From: Eupeodes corollae | Taxonomy: Eukaryota > Arthropoda > Insecta > Diptera > Syrphidae | Direction: 5' to 3' | Length of the DNA stretch: 64,000 nt | Assembly (NCBI RefSeq): GCF_945859685.1 | Contig: NC_079147.1 | Location: forward strand, 51,800,946 to 51,864,945 | Part shown: piece after piece, positions 42,601-54,600 of the stretch | Layout of the letters: the number at the start of each line of letters is the position of its first letter | Position numbering within the stretch: the stretch's first letter is position 1 | Position numbers and translations under genes: made by a program | The notes under the pieces: generated by a model | What the model was told of the DNA's origin: nothing | What the model saw: only the letters and a program-made list of their open reading frames with translations | Database searches by the model: none

Positions 42601-45600
42601 AATATTTTAATAAATATACAAATCTTGCAAGTTTTATAAACAAACAATGAATTTTATAGTTGAGTTAAACTTCATCTCAAATAACATCATTCTTGTGACA
42701 TTTCGACGTTTGGCCAGTAGAATTGTGACGTTTATGGGTGAATCACAAACACGCTTCAGCTTTGGCTTAGGTTGCTTTGAATGGCATTTCTATTATTTCA
42801 TCCCTCCAAAGAGCAAATATTTTGTTTGTTGACATTTTTTTACAGCTGTTGAGCTGTCAGACAAAGCAAATGTTCAGATAATTGAACTAGAGCTTCCGTT
42901 TGGAGTTACATTACATTCTTTTCCTTACGGTTGTCAAACGAAACGTGAGGTCGAAGCTCCATTGCGATAGCATGCATTGAATTCCTATGGCTGAACTAAA
43001 CGTCAGGTGAAGACGAAGCTTAAGCTTGTTTGTGATTCAGCCATTAGGTTGTCATATGCTAATTCTGAAAGGTGTTCACACAAATGATCGTTAATGAAGT
43101 TAAATGTGTTTTAAAGTTCTTTTTTAAATTAAAAAAACTGCATTTAAGAGAAAATTTTCATGTATAATATTTTTTTTTTTTTTAAAACTCAAGATTTTTT
43201 AAAGTGTATATCAAAGTAAATATATAATTGAAATAAAACAATTGAAACATTTCAAAGCCTATACACCCTACAAGTAAAAGAAAAGAAAAACAAATCAAAG
43301 TACAGCAATTGATTCAGTGACTTTTGACAGGCTGACATTATAAGATAACGAAAATATCAATTGTTTGACTGTTGAACTTTGAACAAATGCTAAAAAATGT
43401 TTGTAGTTTTACTGAAGGTGAATAGAATTGTATTATTTTTATTTGTCTACATCATATTCTTCAATAATTTATACTGGCAACGGCGGAATCTAATCATTTG
43501 TATAACATGAAGAACGAAGATGATTGGGCAGTTGAATATATCTCGCACAACATAAACCTTAAGAGTTTAGTTAAAAGATGTATGTAGATTTTATTTGACA
43601 GGAGGAATATGGATTTAAGCTAGTTTGAGGATAAACTAGAATAAAGTTGTCAGAAACTGACAGTTCTTTGTTTTTTTTTCAAAGATTCTTCTGGATTTTT
43701 GACGCAAAGTTTTCTCAACTTAGTCTTTCTTCGGAGAAATAGTTAACGTAAAATAGTTCAGTATGTTTGGAAAATATTAATGATGTCTAAAAAACGGTTC
43801 TTCTGTAGAGACGAATAAATAAATAAATTGGATATATGTAGGTTATGTTTGTATTATATAAAACGAATTAAAATTGAAGCTTAATTACGCTTCTTAATAA
43901 CTTAAGTCAATATTTTGCTAATATCAAATATCAAATAATACAAAATTATAGGAAATGTGATATGCCAAAATGTAGCTCCCATAAACTTATCAAAATGATT
44001 TATCTCGTATAAATTTATAGCGCAAAATGTACTTGTTGTGAAATAAAATCCAGATACGAGTATTTATAGTATCTACTAATGTATATGATAGTAATCAGTG
44101 CTAAATAACAATCAGATAAAGTTCATAATGAGATAAGATTGTTGAAATACTTTAACTATAATTGTACCGGCTTTTATTTTGTATTGCAAAAGTCAATAAT
44201 CATGACTGTCTGTCTGTTAAACAAAAATTTAGCAAAACACATGTTAGACTTCACAAAAATAGTTAAGTCAACTTTAAGTTCAATCTATGTACGTGCTATA
44301 ATATTATTTCTAGCTTTATTTGAAGTGTCTAAAAATAGATGTTAAATTTTTACGTTTCTATTTTGCAAACAAATCACTAATGACTGTGTGATTATTTTAT
44401 TATTATGAAATTGATTGTCAAACAAAACAATATTCTTGTACTTCGAACTAAGAGATGTTTCCTGGTAATAGCAGCAACGCAGTCAATAGTCTTTTATCAT
44501 CTTTGGTTGATACTACAGACAAGTCAAGAAAATTATAGTAAAAAATGCATCAGAAAAGGTTGAATAAGTCACAAGTTTTTCTTGAAGCAGTGAATAATAA
44601 TTTAAATATTTACATTGATGTACATAAGTAAACAAAATAAATTAAATACCTGTCTGGATTTTTATAATGATTAATACTTGCAGTTCAACTTTTAGTTGTT
44701 TTAAGATTGTACAAAGTTTATTGATATGAAACTTGAATACTTAGGCTAGAAAAATTAGACATTGGCAAAGCGTGATTAGAATCTGGTTTAGTTTTTTTTA
44801 TTTTGTGTTTGCGTCCACCAGATAGGTATAGCTCACAACCTTACAGCTTTCAAAAAATATAGACAACAATTGCATTTAGATACAAGTCTAAAATGACGTA
44901 TCTTTTAAATCATAAGCAACGACAAAAAGCTAATGGTTGCTTCCAGATGAGTTTTAGCATTGTGCTTTGACAAGATTAAAAAATACCAACAAATGCAACT
45001 TCACCATAAAAATTGAAGTGTTGACTAGGTTATGTTATGGAGCGCAATAAACGAACACATCCAATTTAATGCTTTTATGGCAAAAATCAGAGCTGACAGT
45101 TAAATAGCAATCTAACCTAAAGTCAAAGTGACAGCAAATACATTTGGCTAATTTTGACGTTTTGTCTTTTTATATAGGTAACTGCCGTTTGATGATGATA
45201 TATTAATAAGTTAAATAAAATGATGAAACGTCAAAATAAATCGCTCACAAGACGACAATTTGAACAGCAATTTTATCTTCTGTATGTTCGTTTCGAAATT
45301 TAATGATTTTATGAAAAAATTCTGAGCTGACAGTTAATAGCAATCTAACTCAAAGTCAAAGTGACATCAAAGATATTTGGCTAATTTTGACGTTTCGTCT
45401 TTTTATATAGGTACCCGCCGTTTAATGGCTAAAATGAGGTATGCATACTAATAAATGAAATAAAATGATGAAACGTCAAAATAAATCGCTCACAAGATGA
45501 CAATGTGAACAGCAATTTTATCTTTTGTATGATTGTTTCGAAATTTAATGATTTTATGACAAAATTCTGAGCTGACAGTTAAATAGCAATCTAACCTAAA

Positions 45601-48600
45601 GTCAAAGTGACAGCAAAGACACTTGGCAAATTTTGACGTTTCGTTTTTTTATATAGGTTAATGCCGTTTGAAGGCTAAAATGAGGTAAGAATATCAGCCA
45701 TGCATATTTATAAGTTAAATAAAATGATAAAACGTCAAAATAAATCGCTCACAAGATGTCAATGTGAACAGCAATTTTATTTTCAGTTTGTTTGTTTTGA
45801 AATTTAATACATTTTAAATTAAAATTCTAATGAATCTCAATTAAAATTCAATAGTGTGCATTCGATAAGAATTTCTAAATTTGATTTTCATAATAGAAAT
45901 ATGGTTTTTTAATGTTTGACGGATTTATTTGGTTTTTAAGTATCTCTTCTACATATGTATATCTCCAGCAGCACCCTTGCTTCAATACAAAAGGATTTCA
46001 ATAAAAGGATTCATTTAAATAAACCACTTTTGACATTTAGAATGTGCGCTATCATTAAAAATGGAAAGATAACAAACAGCTCCAAAAACGATTTAAAATG
46101 TTTGCCAAAGAATAATCGCAATTTTCCAATACGTCATCAAAATTGACTGTCAAGATCTTGTGGTTTAATATCTTTTGGTGATAGTGATCGAAGATCTTCG
46201 TTTGGAAAGATAAAGAAGTAAATTTGAAAATATTGCAGTTCTTTCCAACATCTTTTAGCTTTATTCATAATATTGAGACAGAAACGTCATATTTGTTTTA
46301 AAATGACAATCAAATTCGTGTTGTGGCACATATTTAGCTATAACTTTTGAATTTAACATTACATAGATTTAATTTGTTAATGCTGAATGCCATTTATCAA
46401 AAATCACCTTAACTCATTCCACCCAAACCATTTCCATCAAAATCTAATACCTTTAGTTTGACATGAGGTGACATGAGGTGACACACCATGTGTGATCATT
46501 TATATAAGTCATAAGTTTATGGTTCCTTGTTACTATAAAAACAGAGAGAACCAATCTAAACTGGTCAATACTCCACCTACAATGACCTTGTTCACTGTCA
46601 GCTATATGTACATTTAAAATATTACAAAATAAGAGCTTTACTATAAAATAGTGAACAATATATTGCACTTGCTCAGTGTGTAATAAAATAAGGTGAGATT
46701 GGGAGATACTATAAAATGCATACAATGAAAATTATAGCAAACACATGCGCATTTGCATTATATTTAAATGTATTTTGTGTTTTATAATCAACAAAATCAT
46801 CATCAACCCTAAACAAACCTGTACAAAAAAACATCTGCTTCCGTGAGAATTGAGAAACTTTTATGTTAAAGCGCATGAACTTGAATAAAGTGACTTCACT
46901 TCGTTTCTTGAGATTTTTTTTTTCGTTTCATTTTCAAACCAAATAATGCAGTTCAATAGAACTATAGTCAGTCGAGTATGACATGCAAAATATAGTGTAC
47001 GGGGTTGATTTGATTGAATAATTCAAGCTCTCAGAGCAAATAAAGGAAACGATAAAATACATAATTGACTTTGGAGTGACCGTCTTTAAATAAAATGGTT
47101 TAAACATTCAGAGAATTTAAAACATTTACTATAATGCACACAAGCTGATTCCAGTAATGGTGATAAAAGATTTATTCTTAAATCAAATCTTTCTGAAGTG
47201 TAGTTATTTCTGTATTTTTAGAAAAATATATAGAATTTTTATGATTCGCTTTCTCAAATATTCTCTATCGCATAATTCCAAAGGAAAGGAATCTTAGAAA
47301 CCTAAACTGTCCAATTTACTGATAAAAATAAAAAACAATACAAAAATAAATTAACTGTCAAATACAAATTCGTAGTCCACGATAAAAAAAAAATGCATTG
47401 CACAAACCAATAACTAAACCAATGAGTATTCACATGAAAGTTACCAACGAATGAACAAATAAATATTCATTTTGACATTTTTTTCATCTGTTTGTTTATA
47501 AACGTACGTAAAAGAACGTAATGTAACGTAATGTGACTATAAACGGAAGCTCTAGTTCAATTACCTGAACATTTGCTTTGTCTGACAGCTTAACAGCTGT
47601 AAAAAAATGTCAACAAACAAAATATTTGCTCTTTGGAGGGATGAAATAATAGAAATGTCATTCAAAGCAACCTCCAAGCGTTTGTGATTCAGCCATAAGA
47701 CACGCGTGAACATTTAATTCGTAATGTGGATCGTATGTGGAACGAGAATTGAGTTTGACAGTTCGTTACACTCTGATTGCAATTCACGATGAACAATTTG
47801 TTTTATTTTTTCTTATTTTGACATTGAAAATGCTAATTTTACTACCTTAAGATTAACTAAAGCTATATTTCTACTTTTTTATTTATAATTTGCACAGAAA
47901 TAAGGTACATAAAATCCTTAAAATAAGATTAAATTAATTCGTTGATCATTGGTCGATTTCATGTGAATATTCCTTAAAATTTTAAGTTTTGTATATAAAA
48001 CCAATGCCTCAAAATTTAGAGATTTTCTTATTTACCGCCATGTAAATACAAAGTTTTGACAATCATCAGTAAATGACTTGAATTCTTGGTGACTTGGTGT
48101 TTATTTTGATTAACAGTTTTTTGTTATTTTAAAATGGAATTAAATACATGTATCTATTTTGATTTCAATTATTTTGTCAAAAATGTTGTCAGGTTTTATT
48201 TTGTTCAGGTGACAACGCTGGCTTTTAAAATAAATTGTGCATTTGCCACAAAACTGTCATTGAAAAATGTAGTGATTTTTCAAAATTTTCTAGAACTACA
48301 TATTTAAAGACTTTTCCTAGAAAAATAAGGATGGCAGTACAAGACATATTGTAATTCTTTATGCAGTGAACTAAAGTACTTCAGTATTTTAAGACTATCG
48401 CTCTTCTGAAGCATATTTACTGGGCACTGGTAAACTGGAAAAACAATAATTAACAGTGCAATTCGAACAATGTTTTCTAAAGTAGAACTAAATAGCTAAG
48501 TACAAATACAAGTATATTTTCTGCTACTTGCGTTCTAAAGTACTTGAAGAATTTCCTTTATAATTGAATGATTACGATTGCGATTCTTTTTCAATTCTTT

Positions 48601-51600
48601 TTGTGCCTTAATTTTGTTTAATTCCCAAAGTAATTTAATTCTTTTTCAAATCAATAAAATTTGTACATTACAAGAAATTAAATTCTTATTTCTTTAACAT
48701 TTTCGTTCTGTACTTTAAATGCTTTTCTATTGTTAAATTCTTTTTTAAAGTAATTAAAAAAGTTTTATAATCCTGTCTTCTAAAATACCGATTTTTCGGA
48801 ATCCCGCTTATTCAAATTCCCGATCAATTACAATTCCGCTTTTTAATATCCCTTAAAATGCCAACAATCCCTTTTCTTTTACAAATTACGTGCATTTAAC
48901 TAAATAACAATGAGATTCAAAGGTCTTTCAATAACGGTCTTACCACTCTAGTTGACTTTGTTAATTAATTTGGGTTTGTTTCCTTGATTTATTTTACTTT
49001 ATATTTTTCTTTTTTGATATGTTATATTAAAGGTTGCAAAAGTTATGTTAAAGTTTGAAATAAAATGAATCTAGAAACATATCTCATTTTTTAATTCGTT
49101 TTGTAATTTCGATTTTGTTTGATTTTAACCGGGATAGTAAAAAATTGGATTATAAGAAACTGGACTACAATAAGCTAGAGTTAAAAAAAATTGGGATTAT
49201 AAAAGCAGGATTATAAAAAAAGGGATTTTGAAATCTGGATTTTAAGAAACGGGGATATCAAAACCCAACCCTTTTAATATAGATACTCAATTAATTTAGA
49301 AGTCCGATTTCAAGTACTTTTCAGGGCGTTGTTTAATTGCAACTTTACTTCGAAATAATCATAAATACAAGTGTTGTCAAGTATTTGAAAACTTAGTAAC
49401 TTAGTATTTTTAAGTATTTTTAGCAGGGCACTAACGAATACTCACGGAACTGGTTTGATTACTTGTACTATAATTTTCAAAGCTTGGTTAAATGTGCTTA
49501 TCATTGTTAACTTCCCATAGGAAGTTATTGTAATGGGTCCGATTTGTCAAATTGAAAATTTTGACATTTATCGACTTTTCAAGGTCCCTAGAGTCGAAAT
49601 AAAAGATTTATAGAAAGTTCGGGACGTTTTTTTCGTCGTCCATAGCTTAAGAACCAGAAGAGATATCGACTTCAAATAAATTTTGTTATACAGATAATGA
49701 GTCAGAAAAATGCATAAAGGGATCTCAAGAAAATTGCATAGGTGGTTATTTTAACATAGCAGTTTAAAAAAAAGGTGAACATTTTGGTTAACCCTAAATA
49801 TCTTACGAACCAAAAACGCTAGAGACTTAAATTAAATTGTATATAATATATTGTAACGTGATTAAATTAAATTGGGTGGCGAAACAGTCCGTTGTGAACC
49901 AGTGTCTAGTGACTTACAACTCTCAACCATTCCTGTGTGCGAGTACTGTTGTCAGGAATGGAAGGACCTACAATTTTAGGCCGAATCCGAACGGCTAATT
50001 TGAGAAAGCAATTTTTCATGACAAGAATTACTCCTGAAGGATTTGTCAATTCCTCGCAAGAGGCGGTCCCCGCGAAAATATTTTTTTTTAAATTAAGGTA
50101 ACATAGGCAGGTATTGAACTCAAGACCTTTGCATGACAATACAACTCACTAACCATCATGCCACGGGTACTACGGGTTACGTGATTATAAATCAAAAAAA
50201 CTGAAAAAAAAAATGTGTCACCCCGAAAATTTTACGAATACGAAATGATTTTATCACCAAAACAATTTTGTGCAACGAAAAATAATGTTTTTGACATCTG
50301 ATAAAATTTTCAGAAAAATCTAATTGACAGTTTTTCTACAACAAATAAAATTATAAACAAATATTTATAAAAGTTGATAAAAACTGAATTTCGACTCAAA
50401 TATCTTTTCAAAAGCTTGAGATTAAGGCTTCAAACTTATTTTATCTTATAAGAAATATTGTTTTGAACATTCTGAAAAATCAAATTGTCAGTTTTTCTTA
50501 TAAAAAATAAAACCTAAAAGAAAAATTAATAAAAGCTGGTTAAAATCGATCTTCGACTCAAATATCTTTTCAAAACTTTGAGATATTGGCTTTAAACTAC
50601 TTTATCTTTGAAAAAATATTGTTTTCAACATTCACTAAAATTTTGAAAAAATTCTAATTGAGTGTTTTATAGCAAACAATTAAAAATCTTATATAAAAAT
50701 TAACAAAAGTTGGTAAAAATTGATTTTCGACTCAAATATCTTTAAAAAAAATTCGAGATTATGGCTTCCAACTAATTTTAACTTATAAGAAATATTATTT
50801 TCGACATTAGAAACAATTTTAAGAAAAATCGAATTGACAGTTTTTCTACAAAAAATAAAATTATAAACAAATATTTATAAAAGTTGGTAAAAATTGATTT
50901 TCGACTCAAACATCATTTCAAAACTTTGAGATTTTGTCTATAAACTACTTGTATCTTTGAAAAAATACTGTCTTAAACATTTAGTTAAATTTTGAGAAAA
51001 ATCGAATTGACAGTTTTTTACACATTATAGAAACCTAAAAAAAATAACAAAAGTTGGTAAAAATTGATTTTCGACTCAAATATCTTTTCAAAATTTTGAG
51101 ATTATGGCTTCCAGCTAATTTTAAGTTTTTAAAAATATTTTTGTCAACATTTTGAGAAAAATCCAATTGATAGTTTTTTACAAAAAAAAACTAAACAAAA
51201 AAATTAATAAAAGTTGGTAAAAATTGATTTTCGATTCAAATATCTTTTCAAAATTTTGAGATTATGGCTTTCAGCTAATTTTAACTTTTTAAAAATATTG
51301 CTGTCAACATTTGGAAACATTTTGAGAAAAATCGAATTGACAGTTTCTTACAAAAAAAAACTTAAACAAAAAAATTAATAAAAGTTGGTAAAAATTGATT
51401 TTCGACTCAAATATCTTTCAAAATTTTGAGATATTGGCTTTAAACTACTTTTATATTACAAAAATATTGTTGTCAACAGTCAGTAAAATGTTGAGAAAAG
51501 TCTAATCGACATTTTTTTTTACAAAAATTAAAAATCAACAAAATAAAAAACAATACCAAAAATTAGTAAACATTTACTTTCTACTCAAATTGCGGCACGA

Positions 51601-54600
51601 GTACGATAACTTTGGCGACAAGATATAATAACGGTTTTAGGTAGAGGGGCTTAATACAAGCATTTTTTACTATGGGAGGGGGGGTCTATCTCCCCCCGTT
51701 TAGGCGGTAGGGGCAATTTAAAAAAATATGTACACTAAATGAAAAAAAAAATAATTAAAAAATAACGGTAATACTTACAATTAAGTATTATACCTTTTTT
51801 TAAAGCCAACATTTTTGTCTATTAGCTTGTTTTTAAATCAAGTCAAAACTATGCATACTTTTTGAAAAAAAAAAATAGTTTTAAAGTTAAAATTTGTGCA
51901 AAAAAAATTAAAAAAAAGGGTTAAAGTGTAATTTTTCAATACTTCAAGATTAATTACCACTGTTTTTATTTCAGAATTTATTGCTCTTATTTGTTTTTGA
52001 TCAAAAACTGAAACTAGATGATTGTATGTCTTTCAGTTTTTGAGAAAGTTGAAAATAACCACAACTACTATTTTAATTTAATTCTTTTTTTTTTGCTTGA
52101 CTGGTCTTATTTTGATAGTAACAATGGTAGGTGCGAGTTTGGTGGTATGCAACAGTGGTATCTGTAAGGGGGGCATGCTGCCCCCCTGCAACCCTCCTGC
52201 TTGAATACACTATAGGATTTGAGGTCGGTGCAAGTTGAAGTGCGTGCAAGGTAAGAAGGGAGCAAGGTTCGGTGGGTGCAAGATGATTGATTGATGGAAA
52301 AGAAAGTGTGGGTCAGCAACTAAAGCACTTCGACCCCCTCGACGTTCGCAGTGAACACCTAGAAAACCGCCAAAACAACCTCGGCTCTTGATCATCAATA
52401 ACGGAATTAACGAACTCTACAGTGACACTAGTACGGACGATGAATTCGCTGACTAGACTTACATACCTTTAATATTGAAAATTGACGTGAGTATTTTTTA
52501 CTAACTCCTGACTTACTTAAAGACTAACTGTCTGGGACGCGGAATTCAATGCAATTCTATCTCCTCGTGGTGCATTCTGGGTTTTGCTAAATAAATTGCT
52601 TTACTTGACTTTACGATGAAAACAGTGAGATTGGGGTGGGTGCAAGTTTGAGTGCGTGCAAGATGAATATATCTTAATCCATTCCATTATTACTATCAAA
52701 ATAAGCCTACGTTAAACTTAAGCACGGAAAAAGTAATTAAATTGAAATATTTTGTTTTTGTAATTTTCAATTTTCTCAAAAACTAAAATGCATAAAATCA
52801 TCTAGTTTTCAGTTTTTGATTAAAAACAAATAAGAGCAATAAATTCTGAAATAAAAACAGTGGTAATTAATCTTGAAGTAGTAAAAAATTACACTTTAAC
52901 CCTTTTTTACTTTTTTTTGCACAAATTTTAACTTTAAAACTATTTTTTTCAAAAATTATGCATAGTTTTGACTTTATTTAAAAACAAGCTAATAGACAAA
53001 AATGTTGGCTTTAAAAAAAGGTATAATACTTAATTGTAAGTATTACCGTAATTTTTAATTATTTTTTTTCCATTTAGTGTACATATTTTTTTAAATTGCC
53101 CCTACCGCCTAAACGGGGTTAGATAGACCCCCCCTCTCATAGTAAAAAATGCTTGTTTTTAACTGTTCTATACAAATCCGTCATCAAACTTTATCGCTAA
53201 AGTTATCGTACTCTCCCCCAAATTGCTTTTCAAAAATTAAAAATATTGTTTTTAAACTTTTTTTATTTCACAGAAAATTCGATATTCAGTAGTTTTTTTT
53301 CTTATAAAAATCCAACTGTTCGTTTTTTTTCATAAAAAAATAAAATGTACAAGAAATAGTACGCAAATTTCATCCAATTTGAAAAATTTAAGAAATGCTA
53401 CTAAAATTGGTAAACATTTCTACTAAAAATCTATTTACAAAAACTAGATTTTCTAACTAAACTATTTCTTTATATGAAAAATATTGTTGGTAATTTTAAA
53501 ATTCGTAAGAATAGATTTACTAACAACTTTTTTTAACCTAACACGAAAACCTGCATACTGTTAAGCAAGACAAATCGATAGACGGGATGGGAAGTTATCA
53601 GTGTGGGTCGCATCCCAGCCTCTTTTTAAGTATTTGTAGCATGGCACTAAACTACAAATCACGGATCGGGTTCAATTACTTGTACTGTAATGTTTTTAGC
53701 TTGTTTTAATGTGCTTATCATTGTTACAGTATTGTTTTCAATTTCAATATTTTTAATTTGATACAAAAATTGAAAAATAAATGGTATAAAAACCCAAACC
53801 TGGTCACTCCAAATAAGAAAATATAAACATATACACCCAGTCCGACCATGAGTAGAATAAAGAGTAGAGTACAAGTACTAGACTCGGAATAAATTCGAAT
53901 AAATAAATAAATGAAGAAATGTACATTCATAATGAACTAACTTACAAACAAACCCCAAAACACTAAAGTTTGACCATATATAAATAAAATAAAATATAAA
54001 TTTATCTAAAAATAAAAAACAAGCAAAGTTTCCATTGTTTTAAGTTATGGTAAAGTTGTTTTTTTTTTCCTGTTTTTAATTAAAATTATCTCTAATTTTT
54101 GCCTATCTATGAGTAATGTAAATGATTATATACCAAATGAAGATTGCACGATAAAAGATTATAGATATAACAAAGGTATAACTATCTACCTTCAGCTATA
54201 AGCTCGATATCTATGTTATGTACCTTTCGCAACAACTTTTAACTTATTGCCATAGAGAAATTATAAATGCTTGCTGAAATGCTGAATCATCTATTTTTCG
54301 TGTTTGTTTCATTTGAAAATTGACTCTGAATTATGTTTTCTTTCAACATTTGTATTTTTGCGAAATAATAAAAAAAAAAAAATAGTATTTGGCCAATTTT
54401 CAGCAAAGCAAAATCCAAAAGAAAAAGTTGCGTCAATTTCAATTTTGTTGAATATTATTGTGTCGTCCGTTGCTGTCATCGTTGACGTTGCCGTTGCCGT
54501 CCCGTCGTCGTTCGACCAGAGGCGTTCATAATAAATATCTCTACAAAAAAAAGCTTAAACTATGCCCTTTAGATGTCATTAATATTCAAATATCTAAATT

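Larger units (their letters stand above)
49505..53645 (+). repeat. Composite satellite-bearing repeat, copy 1
   Basis: Starts near AACTTCCCATAGGAAGTTAT (49509), continues with GGTTAACCCTAAATATC (~49790) and a CACCCCGAAAATTTTACGAA box, then the ~170-bp satellite array, and ends with GACGGGATGGGAAGTTATC / GTGTGGGTCGCATCCCAGCC (53583-53625). The same blocks occur in reverse order and orientation at 63310-60560. A SINE (49865-50178) and a foldback element (51594-53218) are nested; without them the repeat is about 2.2 kb. No coding capacity. Borders are approximate and I cannot name the family. Confidence 0.7.

Noticed and set aside
45063..45815. CRISPR-like array
   Set aside because: Units are ~240 bp and similar throughout; there are no short repeats with unique spacers, and the context is eukaryotic.
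46453..46725. 90-codon open frame on the minus strand
   Set aside because: No domain, start context or splice signals; length is expected by chance in this much intronic sequence.
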